Positions 24,045-34,209 of a DNA stretch of 64,000 bases are shown here, piece by piece (within the stretch, counting starts at the first letter, position 1; each line of letters starts with the position of its first letter). Position numbers and translations under genes: made by a program. This DNA is from Cognatundibacterium luofuense (GTDB lineage Bacteria; Pseudomonadota; Gammaproteobacteria; Burkholderiales; Burkholderiaceae_D). The notes under the pieces are model-generated. The model ran no database searches, was not told where the DNA came from, and saw only the letters and a program-made list of their open reading frames with translations. The stretch lies in assembly GCF_018139685.1 (NCBI RefSeq), contig NZ_JAGSPN010000005.1, positions 124,001 through 188,000 on the forward strand. Direction: 5' to 3'.

Positions 24045-26321
24045 TTACAAACTGAACTCGCCGCGCAGACTGATCCGCATATTCCCGTCCGTGACGGTAC
24101 GGGTATCGAGCGTACCGGCGCTGGTTTCATAGCGGCTGATACGGTTGCTGTCCTGACGCAGCAGACCGCTCATGTTCAGCACCAGCTTAGCGCGCGGATT
24201 GAGCGTCCATGCAGCGCTGGCATCCAGCGTGGTCTGATGCGAGCTGTAGGTACGGCGGTTCAGGTTATTGCGCAGCCAGTCGCCCGGCTGCCAGCTGGCA
24301 TTCATATCCAGTTTCACCGGTGCCGCGGCAAGTTGATAGGTCATACCGAGTTTAGCGCGCCACGGCAGACTGCCATCAACACGGTTATCCGGCCCCGGCC
24401 AGTCTTTCAGTTCAGATCTGGCCCAGCCTGCACTGCCGCGCACATCCAGCTTCGGTGCATCCTGCAGCCAGTCTTTCGCACTCAGTCGCCATTCCAGATT
24501 CACGCCGGTCACATCCGCATCGCCCAGATTGGCCGGACGCTGCACCCAGCGCGGCACCGTTGCCCATGCCACCGGCATTTGCACCAACTCCGTGCCGGTC
24601 TTCCCCTGAATCTGGCGCGTGTAGGCTTCCAGCGTCAGTTTGCTGTCACCCTGCAGCGGATGTTCGTAACTGAGGTTCAGCGCCAGTGCTTTTTCCGGAC
24701 GCAGATTCGGGTTGCCGGTGCTGTCCGGCGTATCTATCGTGTTGGCGCCGCAACCTGCGCCGGGCACACACGGTGCCAGTGAATTTACCGAGGGGTGCAT
24801 CAGCAGGGTGTCGGTCTCCACTTCTTTAAAACTGCGTGCCAGCGACAAACGGAACTGTTGTTTAGGATTGCCGGCCAGCTTTTTTGCGATGTGCAGCGAT
24901 GGCGACACCACGCGGAAACTGACACTGGTATTGCCCGATACTTCCTGCCCTTCGCTGCGCTGCTCCGCCACCGATACACCGGCATTCACTGCCAGCAAAG
25001 GATCCGCCCGCCAGTCATCCTGAATAAACACGCGGCGCTTTTGTTCCCATTGCGAATACTGCGTTCCCAGTGCCGCCAGACTGCTGTCAGCCAGACCGTT
25101 ATAACGATATGATTTTTCAGGTGTCTTAAAATCTTGTTCCAACTGCAGTCCGGCACGAACCCGGTGCCCGCCGCTGAAGGTTTTACGTTGCGTGAATGCG
25201 ATCAGCCAGCTGTTGCTGAGCACTTCGGAGCTGTCTTCACGTAAGCCTGAAATGGCATTGCCTGAGGTACCGGCACTGATGTCATTGCGCTGAGAATTAT
25301 CGCTGCTCCGCATCAGCGATCTGCGCAGATTCAGCTCACTTTCGCCCCAGTCCTCATCTTCATATTGCCAGTTCAGCGGCAGCTGTATGCTGGACATCTG
25401 CCAGCGGGAACGACTTTGTGTCAGCAAACTGCCGCCGCTCTGCCACTGACGGCTTGCCTGAGTTTCCGTCTGATTCTGCAACCCGCCTGCACCCGGCTTC
25501 AGACTGAGACTGCCGTGCTCCAGTCTGCGCACCAGTTCAAACGCCATCGCGACAGTCTGATAACGCTCCCAGCGGTAGCGCTGTGCCTGATACTGCGGCA
25601 GCACCAGACCACCCGCATTCAGGGTTTGCTGCTCGGCGGAATTGCTGCGTTTATCTCTCTGACTGGAAGACAAATGCAAATTGGTACTGAACGGACTTTC
25701 AGGATCGGACTGACTCAGATTCCATGCACCACTAAGTTCCGCTGAGCTGCCGTTCAGACCCGTTTGCGCTGACACCGTTTGCCTTTGCTGGCGCATATGC
25801 TTGCGCAACACCACATTGATGGTACCGGCAATACTGAAGGGCCCGGTTTCTGCGGTGGAGGATTTGATGATTTCAATCCGCTCTACTTCGCTCAGATCAA
25901 TATTGTTGATATCCCGTCCGGCCGGTGGCAAACCATCAATCAGAATCTGGGTATAACCGGGCAAACCGAGCAAACCCGGCCTGCCGTCTTTGCCGACCGT
26001 GATGGCTGGCTCACGCTTCAGTAATTCATTCACATTCTGTAAGCCACTGTCGCGAATCTGGGCACGACCGATAATCACTTTTGCTGCCGCAAAATCACGC
26101 GCTGCATCTTCCGCTGCACCACTGACCGTTACTTTTTGCGCTGCTGGCTGACCGGTTTTGGCTGGCTGTTCCGCATTGGCATTGCTTGCTGTGCCGGTTT
26201 TGATCACGGCAGGCACTGTATTTTTTTCAGCTACAGTATCTGCCGGTAAGGCTGTATTTGTTTGCGCCCAGGCGCCGCCACTCAGCGCCAGACCTGCCAG
26301 CGCCCACTGCATTGTTTTCAC
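24045..26321 (-). CDS. TonB-dependent outer-membrane receptor (first)
   Basis: The protein has about 758 residues. It starts with a signal peptide (MQWALAGLALSGGAWA) and a Thr/Ala/Gln-rich linker. The plug domain (about 75-190) contains DSGLQNVNELLKREPAITVGK, LIDGLPPAGRDINN, and VERIEIIKSSTAETGPFSIAGTINVVLR. The rest is beta-barrel, ending in Phe-Ser-Leu (LRGEFSL), an outer-membrane signature. The ligand is unknown and no transporter genes adjoin. GTG at 26321 with GGAAG upstream is the favoured start; ATG at 26312 is the alternative. The longer frame upstream is promoter DNA. Confidence 0.88.
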   Translation of the reverse strand: MKTMQWALAGLALSGGAWAQTNTALPADTVAEKNTVPAVIKTGTASNANAEQPAKTGQPAAQKVTVSGAAEDAARDFAAAKVIIGRAQIRDSGLQNVNELLKREPAITVGKDGRPGLLGLPGYTQILIDGLPPAGRDINNIDLSEVERIEIIKSSTAETGPFSIAGTINVVLRKHMRQQRQTVSAQTGLNGSSAELSGAWNLSQSDPESPFSTNLHLSSSQRDKRSNSAEQQTLNAGGLVLPQYQAQRYRWERYQTVAMAFELVRRLEHGSLSLKPGAGGLQNQTETQASRQWQSGGSLLTQSRSRWQMSSIQLPLNWQYEDEDWGESELNLRRSLMRSSDNSQRNDISAGTSGNAISGLREDSSEVLSNSWLIAFTQRKTFSGGHRVRAGLQLEQDFKTPEKSYRYNGLADSSLAALGTQYSQWEQKRRVFIQDDWRADPLLAVNAGVSVAEQRSEGQEVSGNTSVSFRVVSPSLHIAKKLAGNPKQQFRLSLARSFKEVETDTLLMHPSVNSLAPCVPGAGCGANTIDTPDSTGNPNLRPEKALALNLSYEHPLQGDSKLTLEAYTRQIQGKTGTELVQMPVAWATVPRWVQRPANLGDADVTGVNLEWRLSAKDWLQDAPKLDVRGSAGWARSELKDWPGPDNRVDGSLPWRAKLGMTYQLAAAPVKLDMNASWQPGDWLRNNLNRRTYSSHQTTLDASAAWTLNPRAKLVLNMSGLLRQDSNRISRYETSAGTLDTRTVTDGNMRISLRGEFSL

Positions 26322-26380
26322 TGCCACGCTTCCACTCCGGATCAGTTCGATTGCCAATAAAAAATATTCAGACTGCTGGC

Positions 26381-26410
26381 ATATCAGTGCATTCAGGAAT
26401 GCGCTGATAT
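26381..26410. promoter_or_regulatory. 13-bp dyad in the leader of the first TonB receptor gene
   Basis: ATATCAGTGCATT (26381-26393) pairs with AATGCGCTGATAT (26398-26410) apart from one T/G position, with loop CAGG. It lies 60 bp upstream of the start codon and downstream of the putative promoter. A T-run (ATTTTTT on the minus strand) follows 16 bases later, so it could act as an attenuator or an operator. Confidence 0.55.
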
Positions 26411-26465
26411 AAAAATCATTACTTGCCGCAAAGAAAAAGCAGCATACGTGACTTTTATGCATTGA

Positions 26466-26495
26466 TCTATATCTTTTTAAAAGATAAAAGCACAA
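26466..26495 (-). promoter_or_regulatory. Putative promoter with palindromic operator for the first TonB receptor gene
   Basis: On the minus strand TTGTGC (26495-26490) and TATAGA (26471-26466) are separated by 18 bp. A 17-bp palindrome TATCTTTT-T-AAAAGATA (26470-26486) fills the spacer. This placement suggests a regulator that binds between the two boxes. No transcription start is known. Confidence 0.5.
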
Positions 26496-26547
26496 TACTA
26501 TACGTAGCAGACGATGCGCCGGAACGGCTTTGTGAAGAAATGACGGA

Positions 26548-26591
26548 GAAAAAAAGAAACGCCATATCACCGCTGAATGGCGATATGGCGT
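26548..26591 (-). terminator. Intrinsic terminator after the HtpX-like protease gene
   Basis: On the minus strand ACGCCATATC (26591-26582) and GATATGGCGT (26568-26559) form a 10-bp stem, followed by TTCTTTTTTTC. It lies 34 bp after the protease stop. Confidence 0.88.
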
Positions 26592-26624
26592 GCAGAATTA
26601 CAGATAAAATTGTAAAGAATTTTC

Positions 26625-28610
26625 TTAAGACATGTCTTGCAGCATTGCTGGTAAATCCGGTACCGGCATATCAATCGCGGCGCACACACTGCGCAGCAAT
26701 TCATGTGTACGTGCTGATGACAGACTGTTCTGAGCCTGCGCCATTTGCAGCATACCGCGTATCAGCATCGGTTTTGCCAATGGTGCCAGCTGATTCAGCT
26801 GCGCCAGCGCAGCGCGTACCGCCTGATAATCGAGCTGGTCGGGATTGATCCAGTCTGTCGCCTGTAATTGCAGATTACGCAGTGAAGCCGCGCCCTGCAT
26901 AAACATTTGCTGACGGGTCGCTGCATCGCCTTGCGGCACCAGCGATAACACCAGCGCGACCTCTTTGCGCAAAGGAACCAGATCAGCGTAACGCACTTTC
27001 ACAGCACGGGCAGCCTGCGGATTCAGCCTTTGTTCCAGAATCGCCTGCAGCACAAACTCAGTCTCACTGACGCGGCCATCGGCTTGTATCAGCGCAGCCA
27101 CCACGCTCAGCAATTGCTGGCGGGTATTTTCCGGCAAGCGTTTCAGCGCGGGCATCGCCAGATCCAGCAAAGGCAGACGCTGCCCGGCACTGATACCTGC
27201 TGCAGCGCGTAAAGCAGCCTGCAGCGCCGTAGCATCCGCCAGACCTGCACGCAGAATCTGTTGCTGCTGTTGCTGCGCCTGTGCGGCCTGCGACTGATCA
27301 CATACCATCGCACACACCAGCAAGGCAGCAGACTGCGGTTCCCGTGCCAGCGCCCGCGCATCATCCGGCATTGCCAGACCAGATTTCAGCAATTGACTGT
27401 TATCAGCAGCCTGCGCCGGATGACCTGCATGATGACCAAAACCTTCATCGCCATGCAAGCCACTCTGCACTGCGGTGAACGCTTGCTGAGAAGCAGAACC
27501 ACCACTGAAACTGCTGAACTGACTGCTCAGTGATGACTGGCTGCTGCCCTCATTCCCGAACTCGTCATCATCCAGTACATCCGCCTGCACAAACTGCACA
27601 TCTTTGCCGTAGACACGACGCAGCCGCTCTTCCAGCGGCGGATGGGTGGCAAACATGCCGGATAAAAACGATGGCCGTGCCGCGCCCAGAAACATATGCG
27701 ATAACTGCTCGGCTTTACTGCTTTGTATCGCAGAACCACAACCGGTTTCCACACTGAGGCCACCGATTTTTTGTAAAGCACCACCGATGCCCTGCGGATT
27801 ACGGGTGAACTGGACTGCGCTCGCATCGGCCAGAAATTCACGCTGACGTGAAATTGCCGACTGAATCAGTCGTCCGAAAAAAATACCGACGTAACCAACC
27901 ACAAACAGCACAATCCCGACCACCAGCATAATCAGCCCGATTGACGGCCCCTTATCATCCTTGCTGCGTGAGCCGCCGCCAATGCGCGCACCCCATTCAA
28001 ACAATTCGCGTCCGAACAGCGCCAGCATCTGAATACCAAATAAGACACCGATGAGCTGGATGTTCATCCGCATATCGCCGTTCAGGATATGGCTGAATTC
28101 ATGACCGACCACGCCCTGCAGTTCATCGCGGTTCAGGCGTTCCAGCGTACCGCGTGTTACCGCGACCACTGCCTGATTCTGCTGAAAACCGGCAGCAAAC
28201 GCATTGATACCGTCTTCTTCATCCAGAATGTACACATTCGGACAGGCGATGCCGGATGCCAGCGCCATTTCTTCCACCACGTTCAGCAAGCGACGTTCAT
28301 GCAGATCCGTGGAATCCGGCGGTACCAGACGGCCACCGGCCATTTCAGCGACTGCATCACCACCGTCACGCAACTGAAAGATCTGATACAGCGTCCCGAG
28401 TCCGATGAACAACAGCACACCTATCGTGATCGCAATAAAAAAGCCCTGCGGATAGCGCACCGGCCCGTGCCCGCGCATCGCGTATTGCCACGCTACTGCC
28501 AGCGTGACGTTGACCACCACCACAATAGCGGTCACCGCCAGTGCAAACAGCATCAGCAATTTGCGGCTTTCGCGGCGCGCGTGATCCTGCTGCTCAAAAA
28601 AATTGTTCAT
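26625..28610 (-). CDS. HtpX-like M48 membrane metallopeptidase with C-terminal extension
   Basis: The protein has 661 residues. Two TM helices (about 18-42 and 56-78) precede the M48 catalytic domain with the zinc motif HEFSH (170-174) and the third-ligand region REFLADASAVQF. Two more TM helices lie about residues 185-240. After about residue 345 comes a 300-residue cytoplasmic extension absent from HtpX. It is Gln-rich at first, then helical, with LIQADGRVSETEF resembling the acidic motif of TerB-like domains. It is 17 bp downstream of lemA, a common pairing. The substrate is unknown. Confidence 0.88.
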   Translation of the reverse strand: MNNFFEQQDHARRESRKLLMLFALAVTAIVVVVNVTLAVAWQYAMRGHGPVRYPQGFFIAITIGVLLFIGLGTLYQIFQLRDGGDAVAEMAGGRLVPPDSTDLHERRLLNVVEEMALASGIACPNVYILDEEDGINAFAAGFQQNQAVVAVTRGTLERLNRDELQGVVGHEFSHILNGDMRMNIQLIGVLFGIQMLALFGRELFEWGARIGGGSRSKDDKGPSIGLIMLVVGIVLFVVGYVGIFFGRLIQSAISRQREFLADASAVQFTRNPQGIGGALQKIGGLSVETGCGSAIQSSKAEQLSHMFLGAARPSFLSGMFATHPPLEERLRRVYGKDVQFVQADVLDDDEFGNEGSSQSSLSSQFSSFSGGSASQQAFTAVQSGLHGDEGFGHHAGHPAQAADNSQLLKSGLAMPDDARALAREPQSAALLVCAMVCDQSQAAQAQQQQQQILRAGLADATALQAALRAAAGISAGQRLPLLDLAMPALKRLPENTRQQLLSVVAALIQADGRVSETEFVLQAILEQRLNPQAARAVKVRYADLVPLRKEVALVLSLVPQGDAATRQQMFMQGAASLRNLQLQATDWINPDQLDYQAVRAALAQLNQLAPLAKPMLIRGMLQMAQAQNSLSSARTHELLRSVCAAIDMPVPDLPAMLQDMS

Positions 28611-28627
28611 GGCAAATCAGACCGGAA

Positions 28628-29218
28628 TCAGAACGATACTTTGACAGCCTGACGTTCCTGCGGCGCTTCAATCACTTGCAATTGTTCTGCCTGACGGAAG
28701 CCGAACATACCGGCAATCACAGAGCCCGGAAATTGTTCGGCCGCAGTGTTGTACTGCATCACCGTATCGTTATAAGCCTGACGCGCAAACGAGATTTTGT
28801 TTTCTGTGCTGGTCAGTTCTTCTGTCAGTTGCAGCATATTCTGATTCGCCTTCAGATCAGGATAGGCTTCAGACAAAGCAAACAAACGACCCAGAGATGC
28901 ATTCAGCGTGCCTTCTGCTTGCGACAGTTGTTGCACAGCAGCTGCATCACTTGGATCGGTGCTGGCTTTGGCACTGGCATTGAATGCCGAGTTACGCGCT
29001 GCGATCACCGCTTCCAGTGTTTCGCGCTCATGTTTCATATAACCTTTGGCGATTTCGACCAGATTCGGAATCAGGTCGTAACGGCGTTTCAGCTGAACAT
29101 CAATCTGTGCAAACGAGTTTTTATAACGGTTACGCTGCGCAACCAGTCCGTTGTACACACCAATCGCCCAGAACACGACAACAGCCAGCAGGGCCAGAAT
29201 AACGAGCATCGTAATCAT
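28628..29218 (-). CDS. lemA: LemA family protein
   Basis: The 196-residue protein has one N-terminal TM helix (about 2-22) and a long helical body facing the outside or periplasm. Family segments are YNGLVAQRNRYKNSFAQIDVQLKRRYDLIPNLVEIAKGYMKHE and AEQFPGSVIAGMFGF. LemA proteins have no settled biochemical role but are often paired with M48 proteases, as here. The ATG at 29218 has GGAG 5 bp upstream and is preferred over a GTG one codon earlier. A small GCCGG/CCGGC hairpin lies just upstream (29237-29253). Confidence 0.92.
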   Translation of the reverse strand: MITMLVILALLAVVVFWAIGVYNGLVAQRNRYKNSFAQIDVQLKRRYDLIPNLVEIAKGYMKHERETLEAVIAARNSAFNASAKASTDPSDAAAVQQLSQAEGTLNASLGRLFALSEAYPDLKANQNMLQLTEELTSTENKISFARQAYNDTVMQYNTAAEQFPGSVIAGMFGFRQAEQLQVIEAPQERQAVKVSF

Positions 29219-29386
29219 CACATCTCCGTAAAAAAAGCCGGCAAGCTACCGGCAAAGCAATTGCAATTTTATACAATTACAAAGGCAAAAAAACGGTATT
29301 AATTAGAAACTTTTACCTTTTGTCTACGCCAGAAGACAAACACTGAAAGAAAAAACCGCATCACAATGGATGCGGTTTCAGGAGAT

Positions 29387-30629
<1,243 letters not shown>

Positions 30630-30651
30630 CTAAAAACTATCTTTCCGGCCC

Positions 30652-31074
30652 TCAGGCCATCATTGCATCGGGTAACCAGTGGATTGTACCCGCTTCTATC
30701 GCAATCACATCAAACCGGCAGGCCGGAGGCGCAGAAAACTGCACCAGATAGACCTGCGCAGCGTGCCAGAGTTTCCTTTGTTTGGCAGGCGTGATGCTGG
30801 CTAATGCACCGCCGAAGCGGGCTGAAGCGCGACTGCGTACTTCGACAAACACCAGCGTATCGCGGTCACGCAGGATCAGATCAATCTCGCCGCCGGGGCA
30901 GCGGAAGTTACGTTCAACCAGTACCATGCCATGCGCCTGCAGATAGGCCAGCGCCGCATCCTCTCCTGCATCGCCGGTTTGCTGTTTGCGCGTACGGCGG
31001 TCCGGCGCTGCTGCGGAATACGCCCCGCCAGTCTCAGCTGGCGTACAATCTGTTTTTTTCTTCCAGAACGGCAT
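30652..31074 (-). CDS. yraN: YraN/UPF0102 family endonuclease-fold protein
   Basis: The 140-residue protein has the core of a restriction-endonuclease-like fold: GDAGEDAALAYLQAHGMVLVERNFRCPGGEIDLILRDRDTLVFVEVRSR, containing the E...D...ExR catalytic pattern. Its cellular function is not established; it may act on branched DNA. The ATG at 31074 has GAGG 9 bp upstream and leaves only 4 bp to the divergent rsmI start. diaA begins 22 bp after the stop. Confidence 0.88.
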   Translation of the reverse strand: MPFWKKKTDCTPAETGGAYSAAAPDRRTRKQQTGDAGEDAALAYLQAHGMVLVERNFRCPGGEIDLILRDRDTLVFVEVRSRASARFGGALASITPAKQRKLWHAAQVYLVQFSAPPACRFDVIAIEAGTIHWLPDAMMA

Positions 31075-31078
31075 TTGC

Positions 31079-32002
31079 ATGAGCCTCAGCGAACAATTTT
31101 CGTGGATTTCCCCGTCGTTACCGGAAACCATAACAAGACAGCAATATCCGGCCGGCACATTATATGTAGTTGCCACACCGATTGGAAACACTGGTGATAT
31201 TTCCCTGCGCGCCTTGTATCTGCTGAATCTGGCGGATGCCATCGCTTGTGAAGATACGCGCAATACTGCGCAGCTACTGAATCTGTACGGCTTGCAGAAG
31301 CCGCTGATCGCAGCGCACCAGCATAATGAGCGCGAGATTGCGCAAAAAATTGCGGAACGTCTGCAAGCCGGTGAACGTATAGCGCTGGTGTCGGATGCCG
31401 GTACGCCGGGCGTGTCAGATCCCGGCGCAAGGATTGTGGATGAATTACGCAATCAGGGCTTACCAGTAATCGCATTGCCGGGTGCATCGGCAGCGATTAC
31501 CGCCTTATCTGCCAGCGGTTTTACCGATGACCAGTTTCAGTTCGTGGGTTTTTTACCGAGCAAAGCCGGTCAGCGCAAAGAAGTGCTGCAAGGCTGTGTG
31601 AACACCAGCGCGACCCAGATTTTCTACGAAGCGCCGCATCGCATCCACGACACCATCGCGGCCATGCTGGAAGTATTCGGCCCGCAACGCCGTATCGTGC
31701 TGGCGCGTGAACTGACCAAACTGTTTGAAGAAAGTCAGCGTTGTACGCTGGCGGAAGCCGGTGCGTGGCTGAAAGCGGATAAGCACCGAGAAAAAGGCGA
31801 ATATGTTTTGCTGATCGAAGGCTTGCCGGCACAACAGGACAGCGGTATGCAGGAAGCGCAACGCATTCTGGGTATCCTGCTGGAATCCTGCTCTGTCAGT
31901 CAGGCAGCCAGTCTGGCGGCAGCGATTACCGGTCAGAAGAAAAATAATTTGTATCAGCTCGCGCTCAGTCTGCAGTCAGAAGACGACGAAGCAGCCGGTT
32001 AA
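31079..32002 (+). CDS. rsmI: 16S rRNA (cytidine-1402-2'-O)-methyltransferase RsmI
   Basis: The 307-residue SAM-dependent enzyme methylates the ribose of C1402 in the ribosomal decoding centre. The tetrapyrrole-methylase fold shows TLYVVATPIGNTGDISLRAL, ACEDTRNTAQLLN, ALVSDAGTPGVSDPGARIV and ALPGASAAITALSASG, all diagnostic. The ATG at 31079 is the best match for start, though its ribosome-binding site is weak and its promoter must lie inside yraN. It converges on rlpA. Confidence 0.95.
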   Translation: MSLSEQFSWISPSLPETITRQQYPAGTLYVVATPIGNTGDISLRALYLLNLADAIACEDTRNTAQLLNLYGLQKPLIAAHQHNEREIAQKIAERLQAGERIALVSDAGTPGVSDPGARIVDELRNQGLPVIALPGASAAITALSASGFTDDQFQFVGFLPSKAGQRKEVLQGCVNTSATQIFYEAPHRIHDTIAAMLEVFGPQRRIVLARELTKLFEESQRCTLAEAGAWLKADKHREKGEYVLLIEGLPAQQDSGMQEAQRILGILLESCSVSQAASLAAAITGQKKNNLYQLALSLQSEDDEAAG

Positions 32003-32014
32003 AACACCATGAAA

Positions 32015-32038
32015 ACAGCGCTGAATATTCAGCGCTGT
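32015..32038 (-). terminator. 24-bp perfect inverted repeat between rsmI and rlpA
   Basis: ACAGCGCTGAAT/ATTCAGCGCTGT is fully self-complementary and overlaps the last codons of rlpA. On the minus strand it is followed by TTTT. With essentially no loop it may fold less efficiently than a normal hairpin, but the position is right for ending rlpA transcription. Confidence 0.6.
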
Positions 32039-33099
32039 ACCACCACCGGTTTTCCGGTTCCCAGATCACCCGCCATTGCCAGCGCCTGCTGTGCTTCGGC
32101 GCGACTGGTGAACGGGCCACTGACCAGACGGTATAAACTGCCCTGCTGCACAATTTCAAACGCCGGTAAGCGTGACTCCGCTTTCCCTTTCAGTTGCGAC
32201 ATCACATTTTCTGCATTCGACCGTATCGCAAATGCGCCAAACTGCAGATAAAACCCACTTCCTGCAGGTACGGATGGCGGCGTGCTGAGCTTTTCTACTG
32301 GACGCGGATTCTGCGTAACACCTGCATCCTCGAGTGCCGAAGCCACGGGCATTGCTTGCTGCGGAATCGGTGAAGTCATTGCCACCGGCGTATTCACGAC
32401 CGGATCTGCGGATGCACTGCGAACTGCCTGTGGCGGCTGATTTTTACGGTTTTCAGCCATACGTTCAATATCAGCGGGTAACAAACGTTCGACCTCAATT
32501 TGCGTACTGCCTTTACCAAGCACTTCCAGTTTCAGCGCTGCTGTGTACGATAAATCGATAATCCGGTTACCCTGAAACGGGCCACGATCATTCACGCGCA
32601 CAATAATCTGACGTCCGTTACTCAGGTTTGTCACACGCGCATACGAAGGAATCGGTAGTGTCGGATGGGCTGCCGTAATTTTGTACATATCGTAAGGTTC
32701 GCCCGATGATGTACGCTGTCCGTGAAATTTTTTGCCATACCAGCTGGCCAGACCACGCTGAATAAACGGTGTCGTATCGTCCGTAATCGGTGTAAATGTT
32801 TTTCCGAGCACGACATAAGGCTTGCTTGCGCCACGGGCATAAGGCTCAATTTTCGGAATTGGATCAACAGTGAATTCCAGCCCCGGTGGCGGATTATCGC
32901 CCGGACCATCATCTTTGTAATAACCACCTTTACCGGAATTGGCTTTCGGCAATACCGGAACCGTTACCGGTGGCTGATTCGTTGCACGCGGCGCTTCACT
33001 GACGGGTGCTTTCGGCGTAGTCCCGCAAGCTGCAAGTAATGCAGCCAGCGTGGTGACAGAAACAAAAGGCAGGAGCTTCTTTGCAGGCAGTTTTTTCAT
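32029..33099 (-). CDS. rlpA: RlpA-family septal ring lytic transglycosylase-type lipoprotein
   Basis: The protein has 356 residues. Lipobox LAAC at 22-25 gives an outer-membrane lipoprotein. The double-psi beta-barrel (about 113-205) contains GLASWYGKKFHGQRTSSGEPYD and VRVNDRGPF, with the acidic residues used for cleaving denuded glycan strands. A SPOR domain (about 280-356) binds denuded glycan at the septum. It overlaps rodA by 4 bp and closes the mre/mrd/rod cluster, so it is translationally coupled to rodA. Confidence 0.93.
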   Translation of the reverse strand: MKKLPAKKLLPFVSVTTLAALLAACGTTPKAPVSEAPRATNQPPVTVPVLPKANSGKGGYYKDDGPGDNPPPGLEFTVDPIPKIEPYARGASKPYVVLGKTFTPITDDTTPFIQRGLASWYGKKFHGQRTSSGEPYDMYKITAAHPTLPIPSYARVTNLSNGRQIIVRVNDRGPFQGNRIIDLSYTAALKLEVLGKGSTQIEVERLLPADIERMAENRKNQPPQAVRSASADPVVNTPVAMTSPIPQQAMPVASALEDAGVTQNPRPVEKLSTPPSVPAGSGFYLQFGAFAIRSNAENVMSQLKGKAESRLPAFEIVQQGSLYRLVSGPFTSRAEAQQALAMAGDLGTGKPVVVQR

Positions 33100-34208
33100 G
33101 TCTGTATCAGCTTACGATGTCGTTGCACACTCATCAGGATACCGGCGGCCATACCCAGCGTCACCAGCGCAGTACCGCCGTAACTCATAAACGGCAGCGG
33201 TACACCCACCACAGGCAGAATACCACTGACCATGCCCATGTTAACAAATGCATAGGTGAAAAAGATTGCTGTCATCGAACCCGCCAGCAAGCGCGTAAAC
33301 AGCGTCGGCGCATTCGCAGCAATCATCAGGCAACGGGCGATCAGCAGCAAATACAGCAGCAGCAACACCAGATTGCCAACCAGCCCGAATTCCTCTGAAA
33401 ACACGGCAAAAATAAAATCGGTAGTACGTTCAGGAATAAATTCCAGATGTGCCTGCGTTCCTTTCAGCCAGCCTTTACCGGTTACGCCACCGGAACCGAC
33501 TGCAATCGTCGACTGAATAATATGAAAACCTTTACCCAGCGGGTCGCGGCTGGGGTCCAGCAATGTCAGCACCCGGTCACGCTGATAATCATGCAGCATA
33601 TAAGGCCACACTATTGTGGGTATTACTGCGGCGGCAAAACCCAGAATACCCAGAATCACTTTCCAGGATAAACCCGCCAGAAAAATAACCGCAAATCCGG
33701 CCATACCAACCAGCATCGCCGTGCCCAGATCCGGCTGCTTCCCGATCAGCGCAAACGGAATCGCCAGTATGATGGTCGCAATAATAAAATCCTGTACCCT
33801 TAACGCACCTTCACGCTTCTGGAAATACCAGGCCAGCATTAAGGGGGTTGCGATTTTCAGCATTTCTGAAGGCTGAATCACCATGCCGATATTCAGCCAG
33901 CGGCGCGATCCTTTTTTCACCATCCCGAACAGCGCAACAGCAATCAGCAAAGTCACCCCCAGCGTATAAATAGGAATGGCAAAGCGCATCAGCGTTTGGG
34001 GTGGCACACTGGCCGCGATCCACATTACAAAAAATGACACCACGATATTACGCAGCTGATCTTCCACACGGCCCGGAAAATCGTAGCCAGCTGAATACAG
34101 CGTTACGATACCGCAGGACATAATCAGAAAAATCAGCATCGCCAGCGGGCCGTCAAACACGGCGAAATAGCGGCGTATGGCGCGCCAGTTCATGTGAAAT
34201 TGGCTCAT
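33096..34208 (-). CDS. rodA: Peptidoglycan glycosyltransferase RodA (SEDS family)
   Basis: This 370-residue inner-membrane protein with about ten TM helices polymerises glycan strands for side-wall growth together with PBP2. Family signatures are KKGSRRWLNIGMVIQPSEMLKI, GKQPDLGTAMLVG, FHIIQSTIAVGSGGVTGKGWLKGTQ and LPFMSYGGTALV. Gene order is mrdA, 1 bp, rodA, 4-bp overlap, rlpA. All are on one probable transcript. Confidence 0.97.
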   Translation of the reverse strand: MSQFHMNWRAIRRYFAVFDGPLAMLIFLIMSCGIVTLYSAGYDFPGRVEDQLRNIVVSFFVMWIAASVPPQTLMRFAIPIYTLGVTLLIAVALFGMVKKGSRRWLNIGMVIQPSEMLKIATPLMLAWYFQKREGALRVQDFIIATIILAIPFALIGKQPDLGTAMLVGMAGFAVIFLAGLSWKVILGILGFAAAVIPTIVWPYMLHDYQRDRVLTLLDPSRDPLGKGFHIIQSTIAVGSGGVTGKGWLKGTQAHLEFIPERTTDFIFAVFSEEFGLVGNLVLLLLYLLLIARCLMIAANAPTLFTRLLAGSMTAIFFTYAFVNMGMVSGILPVVGVPLPFMSYGGTALVTLGMAAGILMSVQRHRKLIQT

Positions 34209-34209
34209 A

